Made by a program: the position numbers and the translations under genes. The notes under the pieces are model-generated. The model was not told the origin of the DNA and searched no databases. It saw nothing but the letters and a program-made list of their open reading frames with translations. DNA of 64,000 nucleotides from Halotia branconii CENA392 (GTDB lineage Bacteria > Cyanobacteriota > Cyanobacteriia > Cyanobacteriales > Nostocaceae): NCBI RefSeq assembly GCF_029953635.1, contig NZ_CP124543.1, forward strand, positions 3,761,455 to 3,825,454, in the 5' to 3' direction. Every line of letters starts with the position of its first letter. The first letter of the stretch is position 1. Positions 19,247 through 30,961 of this stretch are shown here, piece by piece.

Positions 19247-19342
19247 AGTGTTAAGCACAAGTCAATAAGCGCGAAGTAGTTTCAAACTCCTCCTTGCACC
19301 CCGCACCCTGCCCCAATTCTTCTTAATTGCCCAATGCCCAAT

Positions 19343-21388
19343 TCATTTTATAACTGCTTGTCCTAATACTTTTTCTTGGCTAGGGGAAAATAATTTCGCC
19401 TTAAGTTGGTAAGAATGTGATGATTGAGTAGGGGAAATTTTCAGCTTGTGGACATCCCGCAATACCGTACCTCTACTTATTTGTTCAGGAGAAACGTATC
19501 CGTCTAGCAAAAATGTATGAGAAAACTTAGTTGGATTGTCATTGTCTGCACCCGAAGCATCAGTAAAGCGATCGCGCCAACCAATTTGAAGTAAAACATC
19601 TGCTGGTAGTGGTGTGAGAAATTGCCAATAAAATGTGATAATCAAATCTCCATTTGTAGACACTTTTGTTTGATTCAAGTCATAACCTAGTAGCCGTACT
19701 TGCTCACCGAAAGACAAAGACAAAGGAAACTGGATATGTTTTATATCTTCAGCTAAAGGTAATGCGCCAGGATAAACCCATACATAGTCAACATCATGCA
19801 GCCGTACAGTGTATAGAGGTTGCTGCATAGCAAAATAATTCAATATCTTTGGTTCTGGCAATTGACGCTGCAATTGATTTTTGTAAAATACTACTCGATT
19901 CGCCTGTGTCCAAGGTTGGATTCCCGATGAAATACGCTTGTCTATGGGTAAGGTTTCACCGTGGAAATAAGTGGCAAAATATCGACTATACCAACTAGCT
20001 ACTTTAATTTCTTTGACATTAGGTGACTGATTTAACCATTGTGCAGCTTTTTCTAAACCTTCCCCTTGACCAATCATAAATATATTTTGGGCTACTTTTA
20101 CACCACCCAGCAAAGGATTATAGTAAGTCAAGTAATAGGGATAGTGGGGTAAAAGGAAGATAAGTTGCAACAGTAATAAAGTTAATGCTGTCAGCAGTCC
20201 GCGATCAATAAGGAAGTTAGGGACGCGATCGCCTAGCCAATATTTCATCCCAGAAATTATTTTTAGCCAACCAACCGCCCCTAGCAATCCCAGGACAGGT
20301 AAGCAAAGATTAATATAACGGTCTATTTTGTTGTCACTTAGCGATAGTATCAGCAGCACACACAGAGAAATCAGGATGAGTGCTGTCAATTCAGGCACTT
20401 TTTGCTGCTGACGGCGCAGTTTTGGTATCAGCAATACTGTACCAGTTGCTAATAACCCTGCTTGCAGCACAGGTGAGAGGCGATATGCTAACACTAACGG
20501 ATAAAAAAGGATTCCTGGGGAATGAGTGAGTTGTCCTAAGAAAAAAAGAAATCCGCGATCAGACTCTTGCAAAACACCCTTGTATATCTTAGTGAAAACA
20601 TATCCAGGTGAAACCCACATTGCGGGAAAAATCAGAATAAACACTACAACAATAGTGGTTACCCAAAATGCAAAATCCTGAAATTGCCGCTTCCAACCTC
20701 TTTTAGGAAAACTACTTTGCCATACTCCTAACTCAATTAATATTATTAATAAAGCAACAGCAGGTAATAAAAATAACGCAGTTATTTTTGCTGCCGTAGC
20801 TAGTCCTAAAAATAATCCCGACAATAAAAGAGATTTGCGTTCCCCATCTTTTCGCAAATATAAAAGAAACAGCAGTATAGCCAAAACAGCAAAATCAGCT
20901 TGTAGTGCATCAGTAGTAATAAAGCGTTGATATGCTAAAAAGAATGGCTCTAATAGCAGTAAGCTAACGGTACACAGGGCTACGGCTTTACTAAATAAAC
21001 GTTTAGCGAGTATATATAAATACACCATACAAGCAGAAGTGATTACTGCTTGCGCTAAGCGGGGAATTATATATAAAGGAATGGGAAACTCTTGAATATT
21101 CAAACAAGCCCCCACATTTAAGGGCAAATCTATATCTATCAAGCTGGGAAAAAGCTTGTGTAGCCAGCAATTTAACCACATACTGCTACCACTCAGCCAC
21201 ATGTTGGGAACCCCAGGGTGATGCTTGAGAAAAGTACCGATTAAATCTCCCTCTAACAAGTGTTTAATAAATTGACTGCCACGATATATCCACAACCCCT
21301 CATCTGTATTAAGAGAAGCAGTGATTTCTAAGGTTCGTAGCGTTAATGAGATGAGGAAGATGGCAAATAATAACGGGGAACGTTTCAT
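19343..21388 (-). CDS. Membrane glycosyltransferase (PMT/ArnT-like, GT39/83 type)
   Basis: A 681-residue protein with an N-terminal signal anchor and about 10-12 membrane helices to residue about 400, then a soluble C-terminal domain. The first loop carries LNTDEGLWIYRG, in which the Asp-Glu pair after helix 1 is the catalytic motif of GT-C enzymes (PMT, ArnT). HHPGVPNMWLSG is a typical second loop. The donor would be a polyprenyl-phosphate sugar. The target (lipid or protein) is unknown. The gene is alone, with no polysaccharide neighbours. Confidence 0.75.
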   Translation of the reverse strand: MKRSPLLFAIFLISLTLRTLEITASLNTDEGLWIYRGSQFIKHLLEGDLIGTFLKHHPGVPNMWLSGSSMWLNCWLHKLFPSLIDIDLPLNVGACLNIQEFPIPLYIIPRLAQAVITSACMVYLYILAKRLFSKAVALCTVSLLLLEPFFLAYQRFITTDALQADFAVLAILLFLLYLRKDGERKSLLLSGLFLGLATAAKITALFLLPAVALLIILIELGVWQSSFPKRGWKRQFQDFAFWVTTIVVVFILIFPAMWVSPGYVFTKIYKGVLQESDRGFLFFLGQLTHSPGILFYPLVLAYRLSPVLQAGLLATGTVLLIPKLRRQQQKVPELTALILISLCVLLILSLSDNKIDRYINLCLPVLGLLGAVGWLKIISGMKYWLGDRVPNFLIDRGLLTALTLLLLQLIFLLPHYPYYLTYYNPLLGGVKVAQNIFMIGQGEGLEKAAQWLNQSPNVKEIKVASWYSRYFATYFHGETLPIDKRISSGIQPWTQANRVVFYKNQLQRQLPEPKILNYFAMQQPLYTVRLHDVDYVWVYPGALPLAEDIKHIQFPLSLSFGEQVRLLGYDLNQTKVSTNGDLIITFYWQFLTPLPADVLLQIGWRDRFTDASGADNDNPTKFSHTFLLDGYVSPEQISRGTVLRDVHKLKISPTQSSHSYQLKAKLFSPSQEKVLGQAVIK

Positions 21389-21676
21389 TGAAGCAAAAAA
21401 TTCGCCTGTAACTTTTCTGGGATAGCTTATCAGACGAAGATATACAGTTTAAGTTTTTGCTTTATTTTCTTGATTATTGGAAAATCATTACTCACGAAAA
21501 ACTTGAAGTATTTATAGCGGTTTTCTTATGAATGAAATAACCACTCTAGCCCCTAGCCTCTAGTTCCTAGCCTCTTTTTAATAAGACCAAGGGACGATAC
21601 AAGTCCAATTTAAGGCATTGGCCGATGAAACTGGAAACCCCAAAACGACTGCGAAGCCAAATTGGGGTAGTTCACT

Positions 21677-22627
21677 TTATTCAGCGGCCGTGGAACTTAA
21701 GGTCATTGTCTCCCATAACACCATTGGAGGGGTATTGGGTATGGGTTGGTGCAAGGCGATCAATTGCGCTAAGGTGTTCTTTAACTGGGTACGGGGTACA
21801 ATATCATCGACAAAACCGTGTTTCAGTAAATCTTCCGCAGTTTGAAAGTCTTCTGGTAGTTTTTCCCGTAGTGTTTGCTCAATCACTCGCCGACCTGCAA
21901 AGCCAATAGTTGCTTTTGGTTCTGCCAAAATGATATCTCCTAACATGGCAAAACTAGCAGTAACGCCACCAGTGGTAGGATTTGTCAAAACAGGAATGTA
22001 CAACAGTTTTGCATTGCGATGGCGTTCTAGGGCTGCGGATATCTTGGCCATCTGCATTAGGGAAAGCATACCCTCTTGCATTCTAGCGCCACCTGATGTA
22101 CAGACAATAATCACGGGATACCGTCGCTGAGTCGCTTGTTCAATCAAACGAGTGAGTTTTTCTCCTACGACCGAACCCATACTACCGCCCATGAAGCGAA
22201 AATCCATCACACCAAGGGCAATGTGTAAGCCATTAATTTGACCTAAACCAGTTTTAACTGCGTCTATTAAGCCAACTTTTTCTTCTGTTTCTCGTAGGCG
22301 ATCGCTATAAGATTTGCGATCGCGAAATTGCAAGGGATCTGTCGGTCGCAGATTTTCATCTATCGGTCTCCAGGTGTTTGGATCTATCAATTGCCGGATG
22401 CGTTCATCACTATCCACCCGATTATGATGACCACACTCAACACAAACCATTTGATTGATTCTCAAGTCTTTTGTATAAGTCAATACACCACATTGAGAAC
22501 ACTTATTCCACAGTCCATCAGCAATTTCACGTTCTTGGCGTTCGGGGCTGGTAGATCCTGATTTACGTCGGTTTGCAAACCAATCAAACAGAGACTTTAA
22601 ACCGCGTGATTCTTCGTTGTTCGCCAT
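21677..22627 (-). CDS. accD: Acetyl-CoA carboxylase carboxyltransferase subunit beta
   Basis: A 316-residue AccD. The N-terminal zinc ribbon has Cys43, Cys46, Cys62 and Cys65 (CSQCGV and CVECGHHNR). The crotonase-like core has [56 protein letters not shown] and [11 protein letters not shown]. With AccA it transfers the carboxyl group from biotin to acetyl-CoA to form malonyl-CoA. The length is normal. No acc partner is adjacent, as is usual in cyanobacteria. Confidence 0.97.
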   Translation of the reverse strand: MANNEESRGLKSLFDWFANRRKSGSTSPERQEREIADGLWNKCSQCGVLTYTKDLRINQMVCVECGHHNRVDSDERIRQLIDPNTWRPIDENLRPTDPLQFRDRKSYSDRLRETEEKVGLIDAVKTGLGQINGLHIALGVMDFRFMGGSMGSVVGEKLTRLIEQATQRRYPVIIVCTSGGARMQEGMLSLMQMAKISAALERHRNAKLLYIPVLTNPTTGGVTASFAMLGDIILAEPKATIGFAGRRVIEQTLREKLPEDFQTAEDLLKHGFVDDIVPRTQLKNTLAQLIALHQPIPNTPPMVLWETMTLSSTAAE

Positions 22628-23109
22628 TTTTATCTTAATTTAAGTAGGTATGAGGTCGAAAACAAGTCAAGCCGTTACCGGAAGTTAATAGTCCATAGTC
22701 ATTAGTATTTGCTATTGACTATAAACTTTTGACTCTTAAACGCCAGTCGCCAAAGTTGGAAAACCCTCAAACAAGCACTGGCTCCTCTTGACTACATTGT
22801 CAAATTACGCTTCTAAGCACTTCAGACATTATTTTGCATCTTTGGTTGCCAGCTTAACGAAATTACTGATGCTAACACAAGTACCTTGTCCACCGAATCT
22901 TGTAAACGTGTTACCAAAATTAACGATGCAGTCAGCATCTATGAAATTTAGTTATGTTCGGCAAAGGATACTTTTCGTTCAGAGAGTAATACAAGTCACA
23001 AGGCTGATATTACCAAAATGCGAAGGGTCGATGAGGTAATGGGGACTACAGTCATGAATAATCAAAATGGAAATGGAGCATAGAGAAAAAGGTTAAGGGG
23101 AAAGGGGTA
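22628..23109. other. Intergenic region with possible coding remnant
   Basis: No intact gene is convincing here. One rightward frame at about 22832-22966 reads QLNEITDANTSTLSTESCKR and then VTKINDAVSIYEI before a stop. It continues after the stop to about 23083. This looks like degraded coding sequence of an unrecognised gene. The remainder is A/T-rich. Confidence 0.3.
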
Positions 23110-23448
23110 ATACCATTTCACAAAATTATTGATACAAATTACTTTTCTTACTCCTCTTGCCTCCGGTCACTGAGCGTAGCCGAAGCGCTGCTTCCCCTGC
23201 TCCACGGCAGTTGCTCCTGGGGGGAACCACGCCACTTGCTCCACTTGGTGAGGAAGTTCAAGTCTTGGCGGTTCCCGTCGAGTTGAAACTTCCGAATCCG
23301 GAGGGGGAGACCCCAAGACCGCAGTGGCTCCCCAAGACCCACAAGGGGTGCGGCAGTCGCTCCTGGGGGAAACCCCCAAGACCGCGCTGCCTTACCGCAC
23401 TGCCTCCCCTGCTTGCCCAAATGTATCAACTTTAAAGTGAAACGGTGT
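23110..23448. mobile_element. MITE-like element, long copy with nested repeats
   Basis: The left end ATACCATTTCAC and right end GTGAAACGGTGT are imperfect inverted repeats that extend inward (ATTGATACAAATT / AATGTATCAAC). A shorter copy lies in opposite orientation at 33289-33447. The interior of this copy carries extra dispersed repeats: the GCTACGCTCAGTGACC type found in recG, and the GGGGGTTTCCCCC type found at 12232. Overlapping open frames inside are by-products of the repeats, not genes. Confidence 0.75.
23348..23391. repeat. Dispersed repeat with GGGGGAAACCCCC centre (inverse copy)
   Basis: This is the reverse complement of the unit at 12232-12275: GTGCGGCAGTCGCTCC, centre GGGGGAAACCCCC, then AAGACCGCGCTGCC. 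It is nested within the long MITE-like copy. Confidence 0.8.
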
Positions 23449-23547
23449 AAGGGGGAAAGGGTTTATTTTTTTCTCCAAGTGATTAACCACAAAAATGATG
23501 ATGCCTACGCTAAAACTCTTGAAAACTCGTACTGGGTTTTCTGATGG

Positions 23548-23608
23548 TTGACAAATCCGATATATCGCAATATATTTCGTTTATAATAAAGATATATCGT
23601 GATACGTC
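23548..23608 (+). promoter_or_regulatory. padR promoter with two GATATATCG operator copies
   Basis: TTGACA (23548-23553), a 17-bp spacer and TATATT (23571-23576) form a sigma70-type promoter. GATATATCG occurs at 23559-23567, inside the spacer, and again at 23591-23599, just past the expected start site. Each copy is itself a near palindrome. The placement fits autorepression by the PadR protein encoded just downstream. Confidence 0.65.
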
Positions 23609-23629
23609 AAAAACACAAGGAGTCATATA

Positions 23630-24208
23630 ATGTTTAGACAACTTCATTCACGTTTTCCTGTACCAGCCCATGCCGGAGAAGGATTTGTCCATCAATTTTC
23701 TATGAGTAGGCGACATGGACACAGAGGTTCATCTGGCGGTGGCTGGCAAGAAGAGCCTCGCACCCGTCGCGGTGACATCAAATTTATGCTGCTTGGGCTT
23801 TTGTCTGAGCGTTCCCAGCATGGTTATGAACTGATTAAGGAGCTAGAAAACCGTCGCGGAGGCTTTCGCCGCCTAAGTCCAGGTTCAGTCTATCCAACGC
23901 TTCAAATGTTGGAAGAAGGCGGTTATTTAACTAGTGAACAAGTCGAAGGTAGGCGTGTCTACACAATTACAGAAAGTGGTAGACAGTTATTGAGCGATCG
24001 CAAACAGCATAATGATGCCAGAAACACTCATGGCAGTTTTACAGAAAACAAGTCTTCGGAATTGATTGAGTTGCGGCGGACTTTAACACAATTGAATGAT
24101 GCAGTCACACAAATTGCGCGCAGTGGCAATTTAGAGCAAGCTTTGCAAGTACGCGATCTATTAGTTCAGGTAAAGCGTGAGATTTACAAGTTTCTGGCCG
24201 AGCAGTAA
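23630..24208 (+). CDS. PadR-family transcriptional regulator
   Basis: A 192-residue protein. The N-terminal 45 residues are Gly/Arg/His-rich and disordered-looking. The PadR winged helix occupies about residues 50-125 (KFMLLGLLSERSQHGYELIK, LSPGSVYPTLQMLEEGGYL and EGRRVYTITESGRQLL). A C-terminal dimerisation helix pair follows. AAGGAG lies 7 nt before the ATG. Effector and targets are unknown, but the two operator-like repeats in its own promoter indicate autoregulation. No transporter is adjacent, unlike many PadR loci. Confidence 0.9.
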   Translation: MFRQLHSRFPVPAHAGEGFVHQFSMSRRHGHRGSSGGGWQEEPRTRRGDIKFMLLGLLSERSQHGYELIKELENRRGGFRRLSPGSVYPTLQMLEEGGYLTSEQVEGRRVYTITESGRQLLSDRKQHNDARNTHGSFTENKSSELIELRRTLTQLNDAVTQIARSGNLEQALQVRDLLVQVKREIYKFLAEQ

Positions 24209-24321
24209 GAAGTAGGTTAATGTCAATTTATCGACCTACTTAACTAAGAGGTGACAATGAATCTCAATTATTGAAAATACTGTTGATGAACTGAAAATCC
24301 ATTTGCTGCTCCTTGCCTGTC

Positions 24322-25158
24322 TTAACTTGTAGAAAAAAACAACCGCAGATAAGCAGATAAAATTGTTTGGCCGCCAAACACACTAATCACTGCTCCTAAT
24401 GCCAAAAAGGGGCCAAAAGGTATCTTTTGTCCCAATTTACGTTGCGATAGAATGATGCCAGTGATACCTACTAATGCCCCTACTGCACAGGCAATAAATC
24501 CAGCTAAGAGCAAACATTTCCAGCCTAACCAAGCTCCCATCATGGCTGCTAATTTCGCGTCACCTGCCCCCATTGCAGTTTTACCTAAGGCAACTGAACT
24601 AATAAGAGCGATCGCTTCAAATAACCATAACCCTAATACTGCTCCGATGATCGCCATCATTAGGTGATTGATTAATCCTACCCAACTGGCTGCTGATAAA
24701 AAACCAACTATCATTTGAAAAACCATCCCCGCGACTAACCCCGACTGAGTCAGGGCGTTGGGTAATGTCATCGTGTCTAAGTCAATTAGCGATAGTGCCA
24801 ATAACCAACTGCAAAAGACCCAATATCCTAATGTCTCAATTGAGACTTTAAATACTAAAAAAATCAGTAAAAATATGATACCTGTTATTACTTCTACCAC
24901 AGGATAACGGGCAGAAATCTTGCTTTTACAATATCGGCATCGTCCTTTTAACCATACCCATCCCAGCACAGGGACATTATCGTAAGCTTTTAGCTGGTTT
25001 AAACAACGGGGACAGCGGGAAGGCGGCCAAAGAATAGATAACTTAGCTGGTAGGCGATAAACTACAACGTTGATAAAGCTGCCAATAGATGCACCCAAAG
25101 TGAAAACAATCACACTTGCAGGTGCGACCATCAAAATGTCCATATAGTCGTGTGTCAT
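24322..25158 (-). CDS. pilD: Type IV prepilin peptidase
   Basis: A 278-residue inner-membrane aspartic protease. GASIGSFINVVVYRLP is the family N-terminus. Two CxxC pairs (CPRCLNQL and CRYCKSK) form the cytoplasmic zinc-type N-methylase domain. The catalytic aspartates are in LIDLDTMTLPNAL and GAGDAKLAAM (GxGD). About eight membrane helices are present. It cleaves and N-methylates prepilins for type IV pili and competence in cyanobacteria. Confidence 0.95.
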   Translation of the reverse strand: MTHDYMDILMVAPASVIVFTLGASIGSFINVVVYRLPAKLSILWPPSRCPRCLNQLKAYDNVPVLGWVWLKGRCRYCKSKISARYPVVEVITGIIFLLIFLVFKVSIETLGYWVFCSWLLALSLIDLDTMTLPNALTQSGLVAGMVFQMIVGFLSAASWVGLINHLMMAIIGAVLGLWLFEAIALISSVALGKTAMGAGDAKLAAMMGAWLGWKCLLLAGFIACAVGALVGITGIILSQRKLGQKIPFGPFLALGAVISVFGGQTILSAYLRLFFSTS

Positions 25159-25211
25159 TTGTTCTGTGTCATTTGTCGTGCATCTTGAGCCTTTTGTCGA
25201 GAGTCATCGAC

Positions 25212-25239
25212 CACTGACAACTGACAACTGACCACTGAC
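25212..25239. repeat. Heptamer tandem repeat (CACTGAC/AACTGAC)
   Basis: Four 7-bp units of the same kind as at 4350-4384 lie between prepilin peptidase and the next gene's stop. Confidence 0.8.
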
Positions 25240-25499
25240 TAATACATGTGAGATTCAATTTGATTCAACGGCACAAAACATTCTTGCGGTAATAAGACTG
25301 GTTGATTAGTAAAAATCACTTTACCTCTATGAGTAACGCGATTAATGGCTACTCCTGAAGTTTGACCAGCGATTTCAGGATGTACTTCACAGTGGGTGTA
25401 GTATATTTGCCCCGCTGCTCTAATTAAGGCAGGATCAACCAAGGGAGGCTGTTTCCTGGGAGTAGTAAAGTTAGTTTGTTCTTGTCGTAATGCGTACAC
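25239..25499 (-). CDS. Small conserved cyanobacterial protein
   Basis: An 86-residue protein with no membrane segment and no recognised domain. The middle reads DPALIRAAGQIYYTHCEVHP and the end QECFVPLNQIESHMY. It has two cysteines and several aromatic residues. I recall no function. Composition and codon use look like a real gene. It lies between pilD and leuB on the same strand. Confidence 0.6.
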   Translation of the reverse strand: MYALRQEQTNFTTPRKQPPLVDPALIRAAGQIYYTHCEVHPEIAGQTSGVAINRVTHRGKVIFTNQPVLLPQECFVPLNQIESHMY

Positions 25500-25589
25500 T
25501 ATCGACTGCTGTATAATTGCTAGATTTGTTTTTAGTTTACCCGATACTTTTAGCGAATATTGCCAAATTGCCTGTTTTGGACTAGAAAC

Positions 25590-26678
25590 TTATTTTTTTT
25601 CGATTGTTTTAATTAATGCGTCACCCATAGCACGGCAACCTAGTAAATTCATTCCTTCAGACATGATATCTCCAGTGCGATCGCCTTGTGCTAAAACTTG
25701 CAAGACGGCTTTTTCAATAAAGTCTGCGGCTTGGGGCTGGTCTAAACCGTAACGTAACATCATCGCCGTACTTAAAATCTGTGCCAAGGGGTTGGCTTTA
25801 TCTTGTCCTGCAATATCTGGGGCGGAACCATGAACTGGTTCAAACACACCAGCCTCAGCAGCGCCTAAGCTAGCAGATGGTAACATGCCAATACTACCTG
25901 TGAGCATGGCCGCAGCATCAGAAAGAATATCACCAAATAAATTGCCTGTGACAATCGTATCGAACTGCTTAGGAGCGCGTAACAACTGCATGGCAGCATT
26001 ATCGACATAGAGGTGAGATAGTTCGACATCGGGATATTCGGCGGCAAGTTTGGTGATGCGATCGCGCCATAACTGAGATACTTCTAATACATTGGCTTTA
26101 TCTACTGAACAAAGTTTGCCTTGGCGTTTCCGTGCCGTTTCAAAAGCCACCCGGCCAATTCGGTCAATTTCTGCTTCGGTGTAAACCATCGTATTTACAC
26201 CCCGTTTTTCACCTGTCTCAGTGGCAAAAATTCCCTTGGGTTTACCGAAATAAATCCCGCCTGTGAGTTCGCGCACCACCATAATATCTACGCCTTCTAC
26301 AACTTCGCGCTTCAAAGTCGAAGCGTCAATGAGTTGGGGTAAAATTTGAGCTGGGCGTAAATTGGCAAATAATCCCAATCCTGCACGTAACCCCAACAAA
26401 CCTGCTTCTGGGCGTAAATGAGATGGTAGAGAATCCCACTTATAACCACCAATAGCGGCAAGTAAGACAGCATCACTATTACGGCAAGTATCTAAAGTAG
26501 TAGATGGTAGGGGTTCGCCTATAGCATCAATTGCTGCACCGCCAATTAATGCTTCTTGAAATTCAAACTGAAGATCAAATTGCTTCCCTACAACTTTCAG
26601 CACATCTACCGCTACGGCCATAATTTCGGGGCCAATGCCATCGCCGGGAAGTAAGGTAATGCGGTAGTTCTGAGTCAT
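25590..26678 (-). CDS. leuB: 3-isopropylmalate dehydrogenase
   Basis: A 362-residue LeuB of the isocitrate/isopropylmalate dehydrogenase family. [14 protein letters not shown] binds the adenine of [19 protein letters not shown], the substrate loop [30 protein letters not shown] and [20 protein letters not shown] carry the catalytic and metal residues. It oxidises 3-isopropylmalate in leucine synthesis. The length is normal, and it appears monocistronic. Confidence 0.96.
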   Translation of the reverse strand: MTQNYRITLLPGDGIGPEIMAVAVDVLKVVGKQFDLQFEFQEALIGGAAIDAIGEPLPSTTLDTCRNSDAVLLAAIGGYKWDSLPSHLRPEAGLLGLRAGLGLFANLRPAQILPQLIDASTLKREVVEGVDIMVVRELTGGIYFGKPKGIFATETGEKRGVNTMVYTEAEIDRIGRVAFETARKRQGKLCSVDKANVLEVSQLWRDRITKLAAEYPDVELSHLYVDNAAMQLLRAPKQFDTIVTGNLFGDILSDAAAMLTGSIGMLPSASLGAAEAGVFEPVHGSAPDIAGQDKANPLAQILSTAMMLRYGLDQPQAADFIEKAVLQVLAQGDRTGDIMSEGMNLLGCRAMGDALIKTIEKK

Positions 26679-26918
26679 AGCTGGTGTTTACTTGGTAAAT
26701 GCTTGCAGATTAAATATCATACCGAGCAATTGCACCCCTAGAGTTTTTAATTTATTTGCGCTACGTGGGTCAGTTATCAGTAAGTTTTAGATTGGTTAAA
26801 TGCTCAAGTGCCTAAAACACTTTGTTTGAACTCATTCACCGGATGGCAATAATAAATGAGCAAGATCGTCAGTTCTACCACCATAAACTTAAGTTAAGCA
26901 ATGATTTAGAATTGACTA

Positions 26919-27170
26919 ATGACCAAAAAACAGAAATTTCCTTACCTAGTTGGCTCTAAGTGGACAACGCAGCAAAAAATAGATGGTTGGAGACACTTTC
27001 AAGTTGTCAACCGCAAAAATCAGGGGAAGTGGGTGTATGCCGAAATGGTCGCCGCTTGTGACCCTAAAGTCCGCTTTTGGGTCAACGCTAAATTATTACA
27101 AGATAACTCCCAGTGGCAACCAGGCTGGCAATCATTGCAAGAAATTGAACAATCTAACTTGATTCCCTAA
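26919..27170 (+). CDS. Trp-rich conserved protein (TIGR02450 type)
   Basis: An 83-residue tryptophan-rich protein (PYLVGSKWTTQQKIDGWRHF, then WVYAEMVAACDPKVRFWV and LQDNSQWQPGWQSL). The spaced Trp residues and KWT start match the TIGR02450 family found in cyanobacteria and some proteobacteria. Function unknown. Confidence 0.78.
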   Translation: MTKKQKFPYLVGSKWTTQQKIDGWRHFQVVNRKNQGKWVYAEMVAACDPKVRFWVNAKLLQDNSQWQPGWQSLQEIEQSNLIP

Positions 27171-27733
27171 TGTTTTGCAATCAAAGCTTGGAACTTTATT
27201 GAGCTAATATTTCAAAATTAATAATTTTTTACACCATCACCCCAGATATCTCAAAAGCATCAATCATATCTTCTTGGTAATTCAATAAAATCTGCTTGGA
27301 AAACCTTTCTGTATAAAGGTGCAGTGGTATTGGCAGTATAGGTTTGCAAAGATTTCATATCACTTTGAGATCCTGCCTATCTTCCTGGCTTTTTATTTGT
27401 CTAACTATAAGCATCCATCTATGAAAACCATATATTACAGGCAATTTAAGCTTATTGTTTTTTGTAACTATTTTTATATAAAAAATAATATAAAAATTTT
27501 TATAACTGTTTTTTTATGTAAATTATCGGTTTTTAGGAAAAAATAACCATAATATATCTGTATTAATATTTAATAAGCCTAATAAAACCATTTTAGAGAT
27601 TACAGCCACCTTTCTTTTCCCTGTGATTTCGACAATAATGACACTTACGTACCTCATACCGACATCTGAGGCTAGGTGAAGGCAAATGCTTGAGCCACGA
27701 GTTTGACAAAAAACTATAAAGAGGCAAACAACA
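27171..27733. other. 563-bp A/T-rich region upstream of chlL
   Basis: No intact gene is supported. On the minus strand a short frame ending at 27229 reads ERFSKQILLNYQEDMIDAFE and then ISGVMV. It may be a degraded C-terminus, with its upstream part in another frame (MKSLQTYTANTTAPLYRK from about 27357). The chlL promoter must lie in the last 200 bp, but I cannot place it. Confidence 0.35.
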
Positions 27734-28600
27734 GTGAAACTAGCAGTTTACGGAAAAGGTGGGATTGGCAAATCCACAACTAGCTGTAATATCTCAGTCG
27801 CCCTAGCCAAACGCGGCAAGAAAGTTCTGCAAATTGGTTGCGACCCAAAACACGACAGCACTTTTACCCTCACAGGGTTTTTGATTCCAACAATTATTGA
27901 TACCCTTCAAGAGAAAGACTATCACTACGAAGATGTCTGGCCTGAAGACGTAATTTATAAGGGTTATGGCGGTGTAGATTGCGTAGAAGCAGGTGGGCCA
28001 CCAGCAGGCGCTGGATGTGGCGGCTACGTAGTTGGCGAAACCGTGAAATTACTTAAAGAACTTAACGCCTTTGATGAATACGATGTCATTTTATTTGATG
28101 TATTGGGTGACGTTGTGTGTGGTGGTTTTGCAGCGCCACTTAACTATGCTGATTACTGCTTGATTGTTACGGATAATGGTTTTGATGCTTTGTTTGCTGC
28201 CAATCGAATTGCAGCTTCAGTCCGGGAGAAAGCACGGACTCATCCATTGCGTTTAGCTGGTTTAATCGGCAACCGTACATCCAAGCGTGACTTGATTGAG
28301 AAATACGTAGAAGCTGTACCCATGCCAGTTTTGGAAGTCTTGCCTTTAATTGAAGACATCCGGGTTTCTCGTGTTAAGGGTAAAACTTTGTTTGAAATGG
28401 CAGAGCATGACCCATCTTTGAGCTATGTTTGCGATTATTATCTCAACATCGCTGACCAGATTTTGGCGCGTCCAGAAGGAGTTGTACCGAATGACTCCCC
28501 AGACCGTGAATTGTTCTCTTTGTTATCTGATTTTTATCTAAATCCGAGTAAACCCCAGGTTCCTAATTCAGAAGAGGAACTAGACTTGATGATTGTATAA
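27734..28600 (+). CDS. chlL: Light-independent protochlorophyllide reductase iron-sulfur ATP-binding protein
   Basis: A 288-residue NifH-like reductase. The P-loop [11 protein letters not shown] (residues 7-17) and the two 4Fe-4S cysteines, in [12 protein letters not shown] and [14 protein letters not shown], are intact. As a homodimer it passes electrons with ATP hydrolysis to ChlN-ChlB, reducing protochlorophyllide in the dark. The start is GTG at 27734, with AAGAGG about 10 nt upstream. The order chlL - small gene - chlN is the conserved cyanobacterial arrangement. Confidence 0.98.
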   Translation: MKLAVYGKGGIGKSTTSCNISVALAKRGKKVLQIGCDPKHDSTFTLTGFLIPTIIDTLQEKDYHYEDVWPEDVIYKGYGGVDCVEAGGPPAGAGCGGYVVGETVKLLKELNAFDEYDVILFDVLGDVVCGGFAAPLNYADYCLIVTDNGFDALFAANRIAASVREKARTHPLRLAGLIGNRTSKRDLIEKYVEAVPMPVLEVLPLIEDIRVSRVKGKTLFEMAEHDPSLSYVCDYYLNIADQILARPEGVVPNDSPDRELFSLLSDFYLNPSKPQVPNSEEELDLMIV

Positions 28601-28630
28601 CATCATCAAGTTCTCAGGATGAGGAACAAT

Positions 28631-29368
28631 ATGGCTTTCTTCAATAGCTTTACAGATTCAATAAGACAAAAGTGGTTGCAATTCTTTCAGGTAAACCATG
28701 ATTGGATTACTCTGCACATGAAAGCAGAATCAGTATACACTCCTGATGGCGGGAAGCGACCACCTTCTTACCTCATCCTGGGCGTTGTTAACGCGCTGGA
28801 ACCAAAGTTAGCGCAGTTAATGTTGCCCTTTTCCAAGCTGAATCCTGACGCTGATACGCTAATTGAGGTGCTGGATTTGCATTTTGACCCAGACATTGCT
28901 TTAGGGAACCGTTTTATGCCCCCAATCGAACCGGAGGCAGAACAATACGAGCCAACAATCATCGGCCATGAAAACCCCGAAGATGAAACTTTGGCAATTT
29001 CTCATACAAATGGTTTTGCCAGAGAAGCAATGGCTCAAGAGTTTGCCATCCAAGAAAGCCACAATGAGTTGGGGGATATTTCCTTAAACTCTAGTGATCA
29101 GTCTTATCAAACATCTAGTATGCAAGCAGATGATTTTAGCGAGATTTCCTTTGATACAACAACTGCAAGTAAAGGAAAGCTAGATGAGCAAATTCTTGAT
29201 GAACTGAATACACAAGAAGAAAATGCGTTTAGTGACGTGTTATCAGATGTCTGGGGCGATCAAACAGCTTTGCAAAAGGGTGAAGATAATAATGATTTTT
29301 TAGGGGAAGAACTACCAGCTGGCGTTTTTGATGAATCGGAGATTGCCCGTCTCTTCCCCAATGCTTAA
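28631..29368 (+). CDS. DUF5331-type protein between chlL and chlN
   Basis: A 245-residue protein. The conserved N-terminal half (FFNSFTDSIRQKWLQFFQVN, SYLILGVVNALEPKLAQLML) is followed by an acidic, Ser/Gln-rich, probably disordered half and a conserved-looking tail (LPAGVFDESEIARLFPNA). I chose the ATG at 28631 because GAGGAA precedes it by six nt. The in-frame ATG at 28619 overlaps that site. Its fixed position between dark-reductase genes suggests a role with that enzyme or its assembly, but this is unproven. Confidence 0.75.
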   Translation: MAFFNSFTDSIRQKWLQFFQVNHDWITLHMKAESVYTPDGGKRPPSYLILGVVNALEPKLAQLMLPFSKLNPDADTLIEVLDLHFDPDIALGNRFMPPIEPEAEQYEPTIIGHENPEDETLAISHTNGFAREAMAQEFAIQESHNELGDISLNSSDQSYQTSSMQADDFSEISFDTTTASKGKLDEQILDELNTQEENAFSDVLSDVWGDQTALQKGEDNNDFLGEELPAGVFDESEIARLFPNA

Positions 29369-29395
29369 TTACTAAAGTTAGGAGTTAAGAGTTAG

Positions 29396-30871
<1,476 letters not shown>

Positions 30872-30912
30872 AGTTTGGGTTTTAATTGGGCAACACCATA
30901 AGATCATAAATT

Positions 30913-30941
30913 AAAGGCGAACCGAGAGTTCGCCTTTTTTT
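30913..30941 (+). terminator. Rho-independent terminator after chlN
   Basis: A 10-bp perfect stem (AAAGGCGAAC / GTTCGCCTTT) with loop CGAGA is followed by a T-run, 42 nt past the chlN stop. Confidence 0.93.
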
Positions 30942-30961
30942 GATCCCGCAAATATCCAACG

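Noticed and set aside
21618-21909. Rightward ORFs opposite accD
   Set aside because: They are shadows of the accD coding strand.
22788-23039. 83-residue ORF
   Set aside because: The adjacent frame looks more coding-like but is stopped; neither is an intact gene.
23157-23435. Overlapping ORFs of about 90 residues on both strands
   Set aside because: They are encoded entirely by nested dispersed repeats and have Pro/Gly/Arg-biased nonsense composition.
27319-27546. 75-residue ORF upstream of chlL
   Set aside because: A/T-rich composition with poly-Lys/Ile runs and no RBS.
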